A stretch of 64,000 nucleotides of DNA from Lodderomyces elongisporus (lineage: Eukaryota; Ascomycota; Pichiomycetes; Serinales; Debaryomycetaceae): the NCBI RefSeq assembly GCF_030384665.1, contig NC_083674.1:2666001-2730000 (forward strand), given 5' to 3'. Position 1 is the first letter of the stretch, and the number at the start of each line of letters is the position of its first letter. Positions 41,359 through 50,520 of this stretch are shown in pieces. A program made the position numbers and the translations under genes. Under the pieces are notes generated by a model. The model made no database searches. It was given only the letters and a program-made list of their open reading frames with translations, and was not told where the DNA came from.

Positions 41359-43371
41359 TCAACAGCAAACATTACTAAAATTATATCCCACATTAACACG
41401 ATCAACTTTCTCCCTATAGTATAATGCAACAAACTCCTTGAGAAATGCAATGTCCAGTACACTATACGGATCCAATTCCATCTCAATCATATCCTGGTAC
41501 GAAATTTGCAAAACCTCAACAACCTCTGTTTCGACTAGAGCTTGGTCCTCTTCGCTTCCAAATCTAGCTTGCTCCTCTTGGTGTACTTCGTGTATGAGCT
41601 CATCGATATAATTAAACCATTTATGCGTAAGTTTATGGAACACCCCTATAGTCTGAATTATATCTTCCAATGAGCTATCCATCCCATCTTTATTTCCAAA
41701 CTCATTTTCATTTGACAAAAGATGGATCTGCGAAGAAGAGTCGCACGTGTTTTGAGGTAATTGGTCAAGGCTATCTTCATTTTCGAGCTGTTGTCCTGCA
41801 GATGCAAACCACGAAAATGCTGACCATACGGATTCACTCCATGATACAGACTCAACTGTTGCTGACCTCCACCACGATGGCTCGTTGGAAAGCTTTGGAG
41901 ACGAGGGCGATAAATCAGTGTATGTTTTGCGAAGCGGTTGAAGTGTAGGAGGAACCACCGTTGATGAAGTTGTAATGGTAGCGGTAGTTGGATCTTGTTC
42001 TTGGTCCTCGTCTTGGTCTTGGTCTTGGTCTTGATCTGGACCTGGACCTGGACCTGAATCTGTTGAGGAACTTGTTGCAGAAAACCTAACAGGAGTAGTA
42101 GAATTATTCAACGGTGAATATACTGAACGATGATCCTTTGTTGATGTGTTCAAGACTCCTTTGTTCAGTAAATGTTTTGATACTAATTGAGAGAAAATTT
42201 TCTGAAACTTGTGATAGTCACGGATAGTGGCTTTGATAGGTAAGTTTCGACTTTGCTCTCGCTGCTGCTTCTGCTGCTTCTGCTGCTTCTGCTGCTTTGT
42301 TGATGGCTGCTTAAGAAACGCTTTGATTTCAGGGTGCCCTATTTCGACACCCACATCATATATAGGGTGATTCTTCAATATTTCATCGCTTGTAACACCA
42401 ATAAATCCATTTGAATCAATCAGTTTGAATGTGTTTGAACTAAGTTCATGTAAACCAACATTGAACAATGGTTGCTGCGATCGAAGCTCAGGATGTTCCA
42501 ATTCAATGTCCTTAGGGATTACTGATAATACTGTAAATAGGTAACTGAAGGAAGTCAATAACGCATAAGTATCTTTTTCCGCTCTACGAGTGCTCTTGTT
42601 ACGATAAAATTCCGTCCCCTCCTCCTCTTCCTCATCTTCCTCCTCCTCCGCATCATCATTATCATCATCATGAGAACCATCAGAACTAGCAGCAATAATA
42701 TTTGGTGTTTGCAGATGAAGTTCATTGAATATCATTATATTTTTGCGTAATAAACTTTGCTTAAAAATAGCAAAAACTAAAGGTCCCAAAGTCTCAAACA
42801 ACTGTGGTAGGCTGAATAATAAATGATTGGAGTTATTTTTAGCTTTCATATAATCTGCTTGTTCAAACACTTTTTTAAAAGTTCCAGATTGATTAAAGAA
42901 TTCATCCAAATTAATAGGGCCATCACATTTTCGCGTGGTATCTTTCAAGTCATCAAGAATCTTTTTCAAGCCATCAATATATTCCCATCCATTTCTAATA
43001 AATTCATTTGGCTTCCATTCGCTTTCCTTGGACGATGGTTTGCATAATACTCCTAATGAATACATTTTCAAGTTATCTCTATCGGTGATGTTTTTCGTGT
43101 CTGTAATCGCAAATTGCTTAAAACAAATGACACCATAATATGTGATATCTTCCTTATGGTGACCATTCTTGTTCTCTGGTTTATGACTAATGAAAACAGT
43201 GGCCTCTTCTAGTTCGTGGATCCCGCTTGGAAGTGATTTATATTCGATGCCATCAAGCAAAAGCAGCAGACTATTGGTGTCTATGTAAGATTTCGACCAC
43301 TGTAGTTTGTAACCTGATTTCATATCAAATTCCGTAAGAAAGACGGATGCAATTTCTGAATGAGCTGTCAT
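41359..43371 (-). CDS. LCHN/DENND11-type (Anr2-like) DENN-related protein
   Basis: The product has 670 aa. The N-terminus is typical of the fungal Anr2/LCHN family: ASVFLTEFDMKSGYKLQWS, then GIEYKSLPSGIHELEEATVFI and YYGVICFKQ. These match the longin-like start of a divergent DENN module. The C-terminus MELDPYSVLDIAFLKEFVALYY also fits. Inserts of Glu/Asp (about 250-265), a Gln-Lys run (about 375-390) and Asp-Gln repeats (about 470-485) interrupt conserved parts. Relatives are suspected Rab regulators at membranes, but no direct function is established. The family call is moderate; orthology to ANR2 (YKL047W) is inference. Confidence 0.72.
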   Translation of the reverse strand: MTAHSEIASVFLTEFDMKSGYKLQWSKSYIDTNSLLLLLDGIEYKSLPSGIHELEEATVFISHKPENKNGHHKEDITYYGVICFKQFAITDTKNITDRDNLKMYSLGVLCKPSSKESEWKPNEFIRNGWEYIDGLKKILDDLKDTTRKCDGPINLDEFFNQSGTFKKVFEQADYMKAKNNSNHLLFSLPQLFETLGPLVFAIFKQSLLRKNIMIFNELHLQTPNIIAASSDGSHDDDNDDAEEEEDEEEEEGTEFYRNKSTRRAEKDTYALLTSFSYLFTVLSVIPKDIELEHPELRSQQPLFNVGLHELSSNTFKLIDSNGFIGVTSDEILKNHPIYDVGVEIGHPEIKAFLKQPSTKQQKQQKQQKQQREQSRNLPIKATIRDYHKFQKIFSQLVSKHLLNKGVLNTSTKDHRSVYSPLNNSTTPVRFSATSSSTDSGPGPGPDQDQDQDQDEDQEQDPTTATITTSSTVVPPTLQPLRKTYTDLSPSSPKLSNEPSWWRSATVESVSWSESVWSAFSWFASAGQQLENEDSLDQLPQNTCDSSSQIHLLSNENEFGNKDGMDSSLEDIIQTIGVFHKLTHKWFNYIDELIHEVHQEEQARFGSEEDQALVETEVVEVLQISYQDMIEMELDPYSVLDIAFLKEFVALYYREKVDRVNVGYNFSNVCC

Positions 43372-44080
43372 TTGTCAAATAGATGTGAATGACAAAACTC
43401 GGGATTTATCTGTAGAGGGAGGTACAAATTAGTAATGAAAAATAATAGAAGACAAAAGAATCGGGGTAATACACAATACAGTTATGTTTTTGGTAATGGT
43501 GTTGGTGTTGATGTTGGTGTTGGCTATAATTCAATTGGTTGTCAATAGTAACATGGAATCCCTTTAGTTTAATTTCATATCTGGGGTTCGCGGCAGCCAA
43601 AAATAAAATGAATAACTAAAAACAAAAATTAAAAAATTAAAAAAACAAAAAAAAACAGAGAAAACAAATTTCCAACTATCTGTCCTATGTTCAAAGTACA
43701 ACTTTCCATAAAACCTTGTTTCAAGAACTAAATTAAATGATGTGAATTAAACATTTCTGAAAAGATAAAATAAAAAACAAACTAAGAAAAAGAAAAAGAA
43801 AAAGAAAAAGAAAAAGAAAAAGAAAAAGAAAAAGAAAAAGAAATAGAAAAAGAAATAGAAAAAGAGAGAGATGGTCAATTATTGAACAAACACGTTACAG
43901 CTTGGTTTGATTGGCATTGGAATTCCATCATAATATATACTATACATCAATTGCATATCTCGTGCCCACTTTCTTAGTGAGTACCATAACGTAGAAAGAC
44001 CCAGTCTTTTTCTAAAAAAGTTATTCAAGTCACTCACCTACTCATTGTCTCTTTATCGTATTTTCAACATTGGTTGATAA
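43372..44080. other. Intergenic region with long AAAAAG repeat
   Basis: These 709 bp hold the upstream region of the LCHN-type gene and the VTC1 3' region. The main feature is the AAAAAG repeat at 43785-43866. A GTTGGT-type repeat lies near 43497-43520. No gene is visible. Confidence 0.6.
43785..43866 (+). repeat. AAAAAG hexanucleotide array
   Basis: About thirteen units, two with AAATAG variants, ending in a GA run. It is the longest copy of this motif in the window. Confidence 0.95.
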
Positions 44081-44428
44081 TCATCCTCTTATCCTCAAAA
44101 TGAAATTGATAATCACAGCAGCTAACAAGAAAAAACATAACATTGTTGGACCAAACCTATCATCGTATGGGCCTGAACCTCTTAATCTAATAGCCTTGGC
44201 TCTCCAGTGATAAGTCACCAAGGCATAAACCATAGTAAGCATAGCAATAAATGTGAACAAGCCAGCTGAGATCCTACCTATCGAATCACCAAAGTTCAAA
44301 AGACCCACACCCAATGAACCCAAAATCACGGTGAAATTCAACCATGACAAAAATGTTCTTTCGTTTGCAAAAAAAACCTTGGGCTCAACTCTTGCTGGTA
44401 ACGCTATTCTTTTGTTTGCTGAAGACAT
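44081..44428 (-). CDS. VTC1: Vtc1 vacuolar transporter chaperone (polyphosphate polymerase subunit)
   Basis: The product has 115 aa. The sequence [22 protein letters not shown] is the signature of the VTC1/DUF202 membrane module. Three membrane segments follow: [35 protein letters not shown] and [19 protein letters not shown]. Conserved basic residues in the first helix region ([13 protein letters not shown]) belong to the polyphosphate channel of the VTC complex. VTC makes and translocates polyphosphate into the vacuole. An upstream CACGTGGG palindrome (45069-45078) suits PHO-pathway control. It is slightly shorter than S. cerevisiae Vtc1 (129 aa). Confidence 0.96.
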   Translation of the reverse strand: MSSANKRIALPARVEPKVFFANERTFLSWLNFTVILGSLGVGLLNFGDSIGRISAGLFTFIAMLTMVYALVTYHWRAKAIRLRGSGPYDDRFGPTMLCFFLLAAVIINFILRIRG

Positions 44429-44915
44429 ATTCGAGGTAAACTAAGAAGGAAAAGTTGTTAAATTGAAGGACGAAGGAAAATAAAAGAAAATAAGATAACA
44501 GATTCAAATGGGTAGAATTAGGATGAAGTAGAATGTGGAATATGATTGCTGAAGTAGTTTTAGTATTGCGAACTCTTCTAGGAATATCTTGATGACTTTG
44601 GAGTTAGCGATCAATTAACTTTTTTTTTCTGCCTTTATTATATATTAGTTATGTATGTCGTTTTGAAGAAGAAAAGAAAACGTTGAAAACTTGTAATACA
44701 CCAATTTACGTTTATTGTTGAAGTGGTTACATTCAAATTGACTCCAAAAAAATAAAATCGTTTCGTGAATATCACCTTCCATGTTATCTATTGGAAAATT
44801 ATTATTGTGATTGTTTCAGCATCAGCCTTCACACATGTATAGAAAAATAAATAGATTATAGATTACTAGTAGCTGTCCTAATTTGGTAGTAGTAATTACT
44901 AGATCTGGTATAAAC

Positions 44916-44991
44916 GCCACTTTCTAAGTGGCTTTTACGCGATTTATTATATAATATACGCCAATATAATTACATAACAGTTTATGTAATT
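44916..44991. other. Two perfect hairpins in tandem upstream of VTC1
   Basis: GCCACTT (44916-44922) pairs with AAGTGGC (44926-44932) over a 3-nt loop. AATTACATAA (44968-44977) pairs with TTATGTAATT (44982-44991) over a 4-nt loop. Between them lies the 12-bp palindrome TATTATATAATA (44945-44956). This spacing suggests RNA or cruciform structure; function unknown. Confidence 0.45.
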
Positions 44992-45068
44992 TAACACATT
45001 TGATAAAGGACCTAACCTAACCAATTTGTACTTTGTAGTGAGAAGAAGAAAGAGAGAGAGAGAGATTG

Positions 45069-45078
45069 CCCACGTGGG
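45069..45078. promoter_or_regulatory. CCCACGTGGG palindrome, probable Pho4-type site for VTC1
   Basis: CACGTGGG is the high-affinity Pho4 core with its preferred flank, and here it reads the same on both strands. It lies about 640 bp upstream of the VTC1 ATG. VTC genes are PHO-regulon members in S. cerevisiae. A single site at this distance is suggestive, not proof. Confidence 0.5.
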
Positions 45079-45388
45079 ATGAATTAGTTTCTTGATCCAA
45101 GCAATGATTTTTTAATGCCTTTGTCCGTTCTTCCAAATATTCCTTCCTCTACCAAACTCCCTTCCAACAGTATTGTACAATTTACTGATTTAACCCTTGA
45201 GAATGATTAAAGAATAACTTTACATCATATCATGAGAGCTTGTTGTTATGGGCAATACCGATGAAAAGCACAGAACCGGAGAATCCGCATATTCATTTTT
45301 ATATATAAATAATTTTTTAGGACGGCTTTCTTCTTGGCTACGAAATGATATCCAATATCACTAAAGTATAATTAAACAATGGACCAAG

Positions 45389-45417
45389 AAGAAGAAGAAG
45401 AAGAAGAAGAAGAAGAA
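45389..45417 (+). repeat. (GAA)n trinucleotide repeat
   Basis: Nine to ten GAA units in the ORF-free VTC1-DAL1 gap. Confidence 0.85.
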
Positions 45418-45963
45418 AAAAAGATAAGAAAAGAAATTTCAATAATTCATTTACATACATTACAAGTATTCCGTTGGGGGGGTGGGTTCATCAGCACCTT
45501 GTTAATGTAACATTTTTCATTTTGACTTAATTTGACATAGTTGGTATATCGCAATCGTTACGCTTAATGTTTAATTCAGAACTCAAAAACCAATAAATAT
45601 GTAATAATAATAAAAAATGAAATAAATGATTATATAAATATATTGAAACAAAAAGAGCAGAAACAGAACCAGAAATGTTAAAGGGTCTTTCACATAGAAA
45701 TTGAATTTAAGTTTGGTTTAGGAAATTTGTAACAATTTCAGTAGTGTGATGGACCGAAAGAGCATAAAGACGTTTATTTTATATAAATAGATTCCAATAA
45801 ACCCTTCTTTTGAATGGTATTGTCTCGGCATCAATAAGTACTGATTTGATTCGTATATGTGCATCATATGACGCCTAAAAGCCCTGGAAGAATTGACAAA
45901 GAAAAATTTTATATTCTAAAATTACTAATGTTCAAGAGTAGATTGAGAATATCAAGGATTTTG

Positions 45964-45995
45964 TACTAACCTTTTTTTGTTTGTTTGTTTTTCAG
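45964..45995 (+). other. Orphan intron 3' end: TACTAAC, T-rich tract, CAG
   Basis: A perfect branch point TACTAAC (45964-45970) is followed by a T/G-T tract and CAG at 45993-45995, the same layout as the three real introns in this window. No coding exon is evident downstream: frames close within 15 codons. A clear GTATGT donor nearby is missing; the nearest consensus one is at 44653. Confidence 0.3.
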
Positions 45996-46002
45996 AAGAT
46001 AC

Positions 46003-46020
46003 TATATTATCGATAATATA
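46003..46020. repeat. 18-bp perfect palindrome
   Basis: TATATTATCGATAATATA is its own reverse complement. It starts 7 bp after the orphan acceptor. Confidence 0.9.
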
Positions 46021-46167
46021 ACTGTCCAAAGATTGCTTTAATCAAGAGACAAAGAAAATTATAAGGACAGCTGAATTTACTATTACCAAGACTATACAAT
46101 CCTTTTAACCAAACTTTTCCTACCTAAATCTTTCGTTCTCTTGTATGTCGTTTATTTATTTTTTTTT

Positions 46168-46178
46168 GGGGGGGGGGG
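46168..46178 (+). repeat. G11 homopolymer
   Basis: Eleven consecutive G residues following a T-run, about 70 bp from the DAL1 stop codon. Confidence 0.9.
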
Positions 46179-46249
46179 AGAGGGGGAACGGAATGGAGGG
46201 TAGAGAAGAATGAGTTAAAAAAAGAGGCTTTCAATCGATTCTTATCACT

Positions 46250-48103
46250 TTACCTCCTGGGATCCAAAATCAATTCACCCAATGGGTTTGGTGAATGGCC
46301 CTTTCCTAAGGCAAACACTGTACTTCCTCTCACAATTGTCTCTAAAACACGTCCCCGTAATTCCATTCCATCGTATGCAGTCAACTTGTTTTTGAAAAAA
46401 GTTTCATTATTTTCAACTTTAAAAGTAGCCTCAGTGTCAAATACACAGATATCTGCATCGTATCCAATTTCCAATTTTCCTTTGAAATGATCTACTCCCA
46501 CTTGTTTTGCTGTGTTTATAGAGCACCACTTATTTATTTCAGCAAGAGTAATTGGTGGCTGCAATTTCATTCCTTCGGTATACAAAATAGGTAATCCAAA
46601 TCCAACACTGGATATACCACCCCAAGCTTCAAAGAAATCACCCTTTTCCATTCCCTTCAAATCGGGTGTGCATGGTGAATGGTCACTCACCACGGTGGTA
46701 ATAATATCGTTTCGAAGTGCCTTCCATAGTAACTTTCTATTGTCATCTGTACGAATTGGTGGGAAGCACTTGAAATGGGTGCTGCAGTTGCTGATCTTTT
46801 CTGCACAAAGTGACAAGTAGTGAAAACAAGTCTCTGCAGTAATTGGTAGTCCCTTGGCCTTAGCTGCTCGGAGAAGGGGCACTGCTTCGTGTGTAGCCAA
46901 GTGAACAATGTGAAGTGGTACACTGGGGATAAGCGTTGAGCAATTTATGATTTCAGCAATAGCAGTAGTTTCAAAATTGTCTGGTCTGGACGCAAGGAAT
47001 GAAGCATACGAAGTAGCATCAATATTAACCAAATCAGGTTCTTCCTCAGCTGCCAAAAGCAACGGAGTCGACTTGTTTGTGGTTTGCTCGGGATGGAGAC
47101 GATATGGTGGTGACTTGATGAGTTCGTGACTTGCTTGACTCACTTTTAAGGCATGTTTACCAAATGTGGGCTCAGAACTGGCAAGAATAGGGGTACGTGC
47201 CAATGCCTTGGCCTGTTCGTCAGAAAGGACATGATGATCTATTGAGCCTGCATGTCTATGAGGAAACTTGCAATTTTCATGTTCGTGTTTATGGTCACCG
47301 TGGTCTTTTCGTAAGAGGTTGATAACTTGAACAGGTGCCCTATTAATAAATGATGCAGACATTCCCAAGTTGAAACTCGTGTCTACCTCCAAATCGCCAT
47401 CGTTCTCCAAGGGTGTTGGTACTTCGTCAATATCTTCTAAACTATTATTGTTTTTGGAATACTCGTCATCGGTATCGGAAAATTCAAACTCGATACGTTT
47501 CTCTACTGGTTGCATCTCAGCGTGAAACATCAATAATGTCTTTTCGTGCTTAACAATCTTCATTGCTTCAAGAATAATCTTTGGTGTTATTGCTGGAAAC
47601 TCTTCAACACCACTTTCAATCATAAACGCCTTGAACCCTCTCACGCCCATTCTAATTAATGGGATCAAATCAGCAAGATTTGTTGGGATAAGTCCACCCC
47701 AAAATCCAACATCGACCCAGCACTGGTTTCTTGCAGCGTTAATCTTGAGGTTGAAATTGGCAACTGTGGTGGTGGGTGGAATCGCATTCAACGGCATATC
47801 AATCACTGTAGTAACACCTCCCGATGCAGCTGCCCTAGTTCCCGTGGCAAAACCCTCCCATTCTGTTCTTCCTGGTTCGTTCAAATGTACATGAGCATCA
47901 ATTAATCCGGGCATTACCACTGCAGGAGTGACATTACGATAGTCAATGAGTAAAACGTCATATTTGCGAAGTATGGGATCACCCGGAGGAAGTATACTTT
48001 TTTCCACGTGTAGAATCTTGCCTGTCTTTGTAGAATAAATGATTGTTGCAGGAATCACCTCCGAGTCGATCAACACTCTGGTGGACGATATTGCTCTAGA
48101 CAT
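46250..48103 (-). CDS. DAL1: Allantoinase (Dal1) with a large internal insert
   Basis: The product has 617 aa. It opens allantoin to allantoate in purine degradation for nitrogen supply. Amidohydrolase metal ligands are visible: His71 and His73 in GLIDAHVHLNEPG, the probable carboxylated Lys158 in GFKAFMIESG, His194 in MFHAEM, His401 in HIVHLA, and Asp474 in VVSDHSPC. Between about residues 200 and 361 sits a 160-residue segment absent from the ~460-aa yeast enzyme. It is acidic at first, then His-rich (HGDHKHEHENCKFPHRH), and the conserved sequence resumes at DATSYASFLASRPD. Inverted GATAAG sites lie 236 bp upstream. No neighbouring DAL genes are in the window. Confidence 0.93.
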   Translation of the reverse strand: MSRAISSTRVLIDSEVIPATIIYSTKTGKILHVEKSILPPGDPILRKYDVLLIDYRNVTPAVVMPGLIDAHVHLNEPGRTEWEGFATGTRAAASGGVTTVIDMPLNAIPPTTTVANFNLKINAARNQCWVDVGFWGGLIPTNLADLIPLIRMGVRGFKAFMIESGVEEFPAITPKIILEAMKIVKHEKTLLMFHAEMQPVEKRIEFEFSDTDDEYSKNNNSLEDIDEVPTPLENDGDLEVDTSFNLGMSASFINRAPVQVINLLRKDHGDHKHEHENCKFPHRHAGSIDHHVLSDEQAKALARTPILASSEPTFGKHALKVSQASHELIKSPPYRLHPEQTTNKSTPLLLAAEEEPDLVNIDATSYASFLASRPDNFETTAIAEIINCSTLIPSVPLHIVHLATHEAVPLLRAAKAKGLPITAETCFHYLSLCAEKISNCSTHFKCFPPIRTDDNRKLLWKALRNDIITTVVSDHSPCTPDLKGMEKGDFFEAWGGISSVGFGLPILYTEGMKLQPPITLAEINKWCSINTAKQVGVDHFKGKLEIGYDADICVFDTEATFKVENNETFFKNKLTAYDGMELRGRVLETIVRGSTVFALGKGHSPNPLGELILDPRR

Positions 48104-48338
48104 GCTGCAAAACTATTGATTGGTTTTGTTTTGTTTTGTTTTTGTTTAGATTTGTTTTTGTTTTCTTTTACTCCTATGGGTGCTGCTAAATCAGGTACTT
48201 GTTTGAAATCACTAGTAACTCTTTATTTTTTTTAATTTTTGTTGGACTTTTTTTGATTGATACTAGGCTTTGAGCTTTGCAAATATCTGTTATCAATTAT
48301 GATTTATTTAAATTTTTTTTTGGCTAATGATCTATACT

Positions 48339-48354
48339 GATAAGCTTTCTTATC
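48339..48354. promoter_or_regulatory. Inverted GATAAG pair upstream of DAL1
   Basis: GATAAG (48339-48344) and CTTATC (48349-48354) face each other across 4 bp, 236 bp upstream of the DAL1 ATG. Another TTATC (48290-48294) lies nearer the gene. Two close GATAA sites form the UAS-NTR that GATA factors (Gln3, Gat1) use on nitrogen catabolic genes, including DAL genes. Confidence 0.6.
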
Positions 48355-49181
48355 TAGAAGAAAGAGAATAGAACTTATACTTTTTCCCACAAAAAAAAAA
48401 TAAAATTTTATAATGATAGTAAAAAATTGTAGAAAGAAAGAATGAAAAATTTTTTTTTTTGATTCTTTCTATATGCTCAAATTTTCAAACCCCAGATTGT
48501 TGAAAGCCTTCAAACTTCCACTTTGTTCAACTTTCAAATGCAAGATATACCTGTCACATTACTCAATCTGTCTGTGAATTTTATTTAATTTTGGCATTTG
48601 AAGCACGGAATATCATGGAAAGTAGGCGATTTAGTTTGTAATTTTTTTAAAAAAAAAAAATTAAAAATTAAAAATTAAATTTGGTCGGACATCACCGAGA
48701 ATTGAAGATGATCAGTGACACAAAAGCGGAGCGGGCTAACCTATACACTATAGAAAAGTAGGAAAGGAAAAAAAAAAAGAGGAAATTCGAGACCGGCGCC
48801 ATCGGGGCAGTAGACAAAGACTTAAAAAGAATACCATTTCTTATTGATCAACTTTTAAGATTGAATGGTTAATATCGGAAAGTCATAACGAATTCAAAAG
48901 GGAATAATAAAAATTTACGTCACTCCCCTCTATTCTTCCAATTTATTTGCTATTTGCAGGGGTGTACCTGTCAGAGAAATACTCCACTCACCAGCTCACA
49001 TCATACACGTCATACACATACCCTCTTTTTTCCTCATAACATGCTTAGTAGATGGATCCAAATATACTCAACGTGTCTAAATTGAAAAATTTGGAGAAAA
49101 AAAATTTTGAAAAATTTGAAAAAGTGAAAACAAAAACCTTAAAAATGTCTATTGCACTAATAGATGTTTATAATATATAAG

Positions 49182-49189
49182 TCACGTGA
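49182..49189. promoter_or_regulatory. TCACGTGA palindrome (Cbf1-type)
   Basis: This is the full Cbf1 consensus octamer. It lies about 1.08 kb upstream of DAL1 and 230 bp past the ETR1 stop, so its target is unclear. Confidence 0.35.
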
Positions 49190-49416
49190 TAGTTTTTCCT
49201 TAAAAAAAAGAAAAGCTGTATTTGCCCAATTCCCGTCCCTTATTTTTAATTTTTTGTTCTATTGCAATATATATAAGGATGTAAGAATTACACAACTATA
49301 AGGAAAAGAGATAAACATATTGGAAATGTAAAATACTATGTTATATCTCTAGCATCATGTCCAAGTCCAAATCCAAATCCAAGTTTAATTTCCAATCTGT
49401 ACTTGCTACTAAACTT

Positions 49417-50520
49417 TTATTTGTATTCGACCAAATATTTACCGCCACTTCCTTCAGTACCTTCGAGGTATGTCTTGTGCAAGTCTTCCAATTTATCTTG
49501 TCCAACATTCAAAACCTTGCTTGGGTAATCTTTCAATTTACCATCAACGTACCAATCCTGAATTTGGTCCAATACTTTCACTTTCAATTCAGGGTCGTTT
49601 TTCAACAACTCAGTGACCCAGAAACCTGCGGTAGTGATGTTTTTGAAGATAAAGAGGGATGTTGGGATGGTCACTGGTTTCATTGACATTCCACCATAAG
49701 TCAACATCAATCCGTCTCTATCAAGTTTTCTAGCAATGCCTTGAGACGATGCACCACCAACACAATTGAGTGCAAGCTTGACTTGACCTTGAGTATCCTT
49801 CACTTGTTGTTTAAGTTGTGCACTTACTTCTCTGTCCAGGTTTTGCTTCTCTGTAATAACTTTTGTAGCACCCAACTCTTCCAACTCGCCAATTGTGCTT
49901 GTTGACTCGTGTTGGTCTCTAACAACAGAGATTGAGTTGAATCCCAAAAGCTTACCAATCTGTGAAGCATATCTACCCACTGCTGAGGTACCTCCATTCT
50001 GAACGTACCAATCTTTAGCGGGAGTGAGCTTGACATAGTGGGTCAACATGAGGTATGCAGTTGGTGGGTTAACTGAAATTGTTGCACCTTGGTTAACGGT
50101 TAATCCCTTTTTCAACTTGATGAAATCGTCTTCAGTAGCTAAGGCGTGGGTTCTCCATGTACCGAAGTTGACCTGGGCTGGAATGACCCAGTCACCAGGT
50201 TGGAAATTCTTGACATTGGAGCCTACTTTTAAAACTTCAAATAAACCTTCGTTACCACATGGAGCAGCTGGTTCTTTTGTGCCGAATTGCAAAGTTTTTT
50301 CTGGTTTTGATGGATAAACACCTTGGATTTGGTTGATATCAGAAGGGTTTACTGGTGAGGCAATGGTTTTCACAACAATTTGGTCTGCCGATAAATTGTC
50401 ATCGTCAATGGTAAACTTTTGAGTGAACAAGACGTCCTTTGGTGGACCGTGGTTTTGGTAAACAACAGCTTGTGCAGTAATCATTGATCTCTTGAATGTC
50501 AATGGCGCCAATCTCAACAT
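49417..50520 (-). CDS. ETR1: Etr1 mitochondrial 2-enoyl thioester reductase
   Basis: The product has 367 aa from the ATG at 50520; the frame is open upstream but that part is leader-like. MLRLAPLTFKRSMITAQ is a basic, amphipathic presequence. Catalytic Tyr69 lies in NQIQGVYPSKP. The NADPH-binding Rossmann turn is NGGTSAVGRYASQIGKLLG. NCVGGASSQGIARKL and YGGMSMKPVTIPTSLFIFK are family signatures. This MDR-type reductase makes the last step of mitochondrial fatty-acid synthesis, needed for lipoic acid and respiration. It closely resembles the structurally known Candida tropicalis Etr1. Identification is secure. Confidence 0.95.
   Translation of the reverse strand: MLRLAPLTFKRSMITAQAVVYQNHGPPKDVLFTQKFTIDDDNLSADQIVVKTIASPVNPSDINQIQGVYPSKPEKTLQFGTKEPAAPCGNEGLFEVLKVGSNVKNFQPGDWVIPAQVNFGTWRTHALATEDDFIKLKKGLTVNQGATISVNPPTAYLMLTHYVKLTPAKDWYVQNGGTSAVGRYASQIGKLLGFNSISVVRDQHESTSTIGELEELGATKVITEKQNLDREVSAQLKQQVKDTQGQVKLALNCVGGASSQGIARKLDRDGLMLTYGGMSMKPVTIPTSLFIFKNITTAGFWVTELLKNDPELKVKVLDQIQDWYVDGKLKDYPSKVLNVGQDKLEDLHKTYLEGTEGSGGKYLVEYK

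Larger units (their letters stand above)
44429..46249. other. 1.8 kb region without appreciable open reading frames (VTC1-DAL1)
   Basis: I see no frame longer than about 60 codons on either strand. It contains two perfect hairpins (44916-44991), a CCCACGTGGG palindrome, (GAA)n (45389-45417), a branch-point/acceptor-like element (45964-45995), an 18-bp palindrome (46003-46020) and a G11 run (46168-46178). It covers the VTC1 promoter and the DAL1 3' region and could hold a non-coding RNA. Confidence 0.55.
48104..49416. other. 1.3 kb region upstream of DAL1
   Basis: It carries the DAL1 promoter (GATA pair, listed) and a TCACGTGA palindrome (49182-49189). AT-rich homopolymers dominate (48640-48680, 49090-49140). 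A TCCAAA/TCCAAG hexamer run at about 49357-49385 lies just past the ETR1 stop. No gene is visible. Confidence 0.6.
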
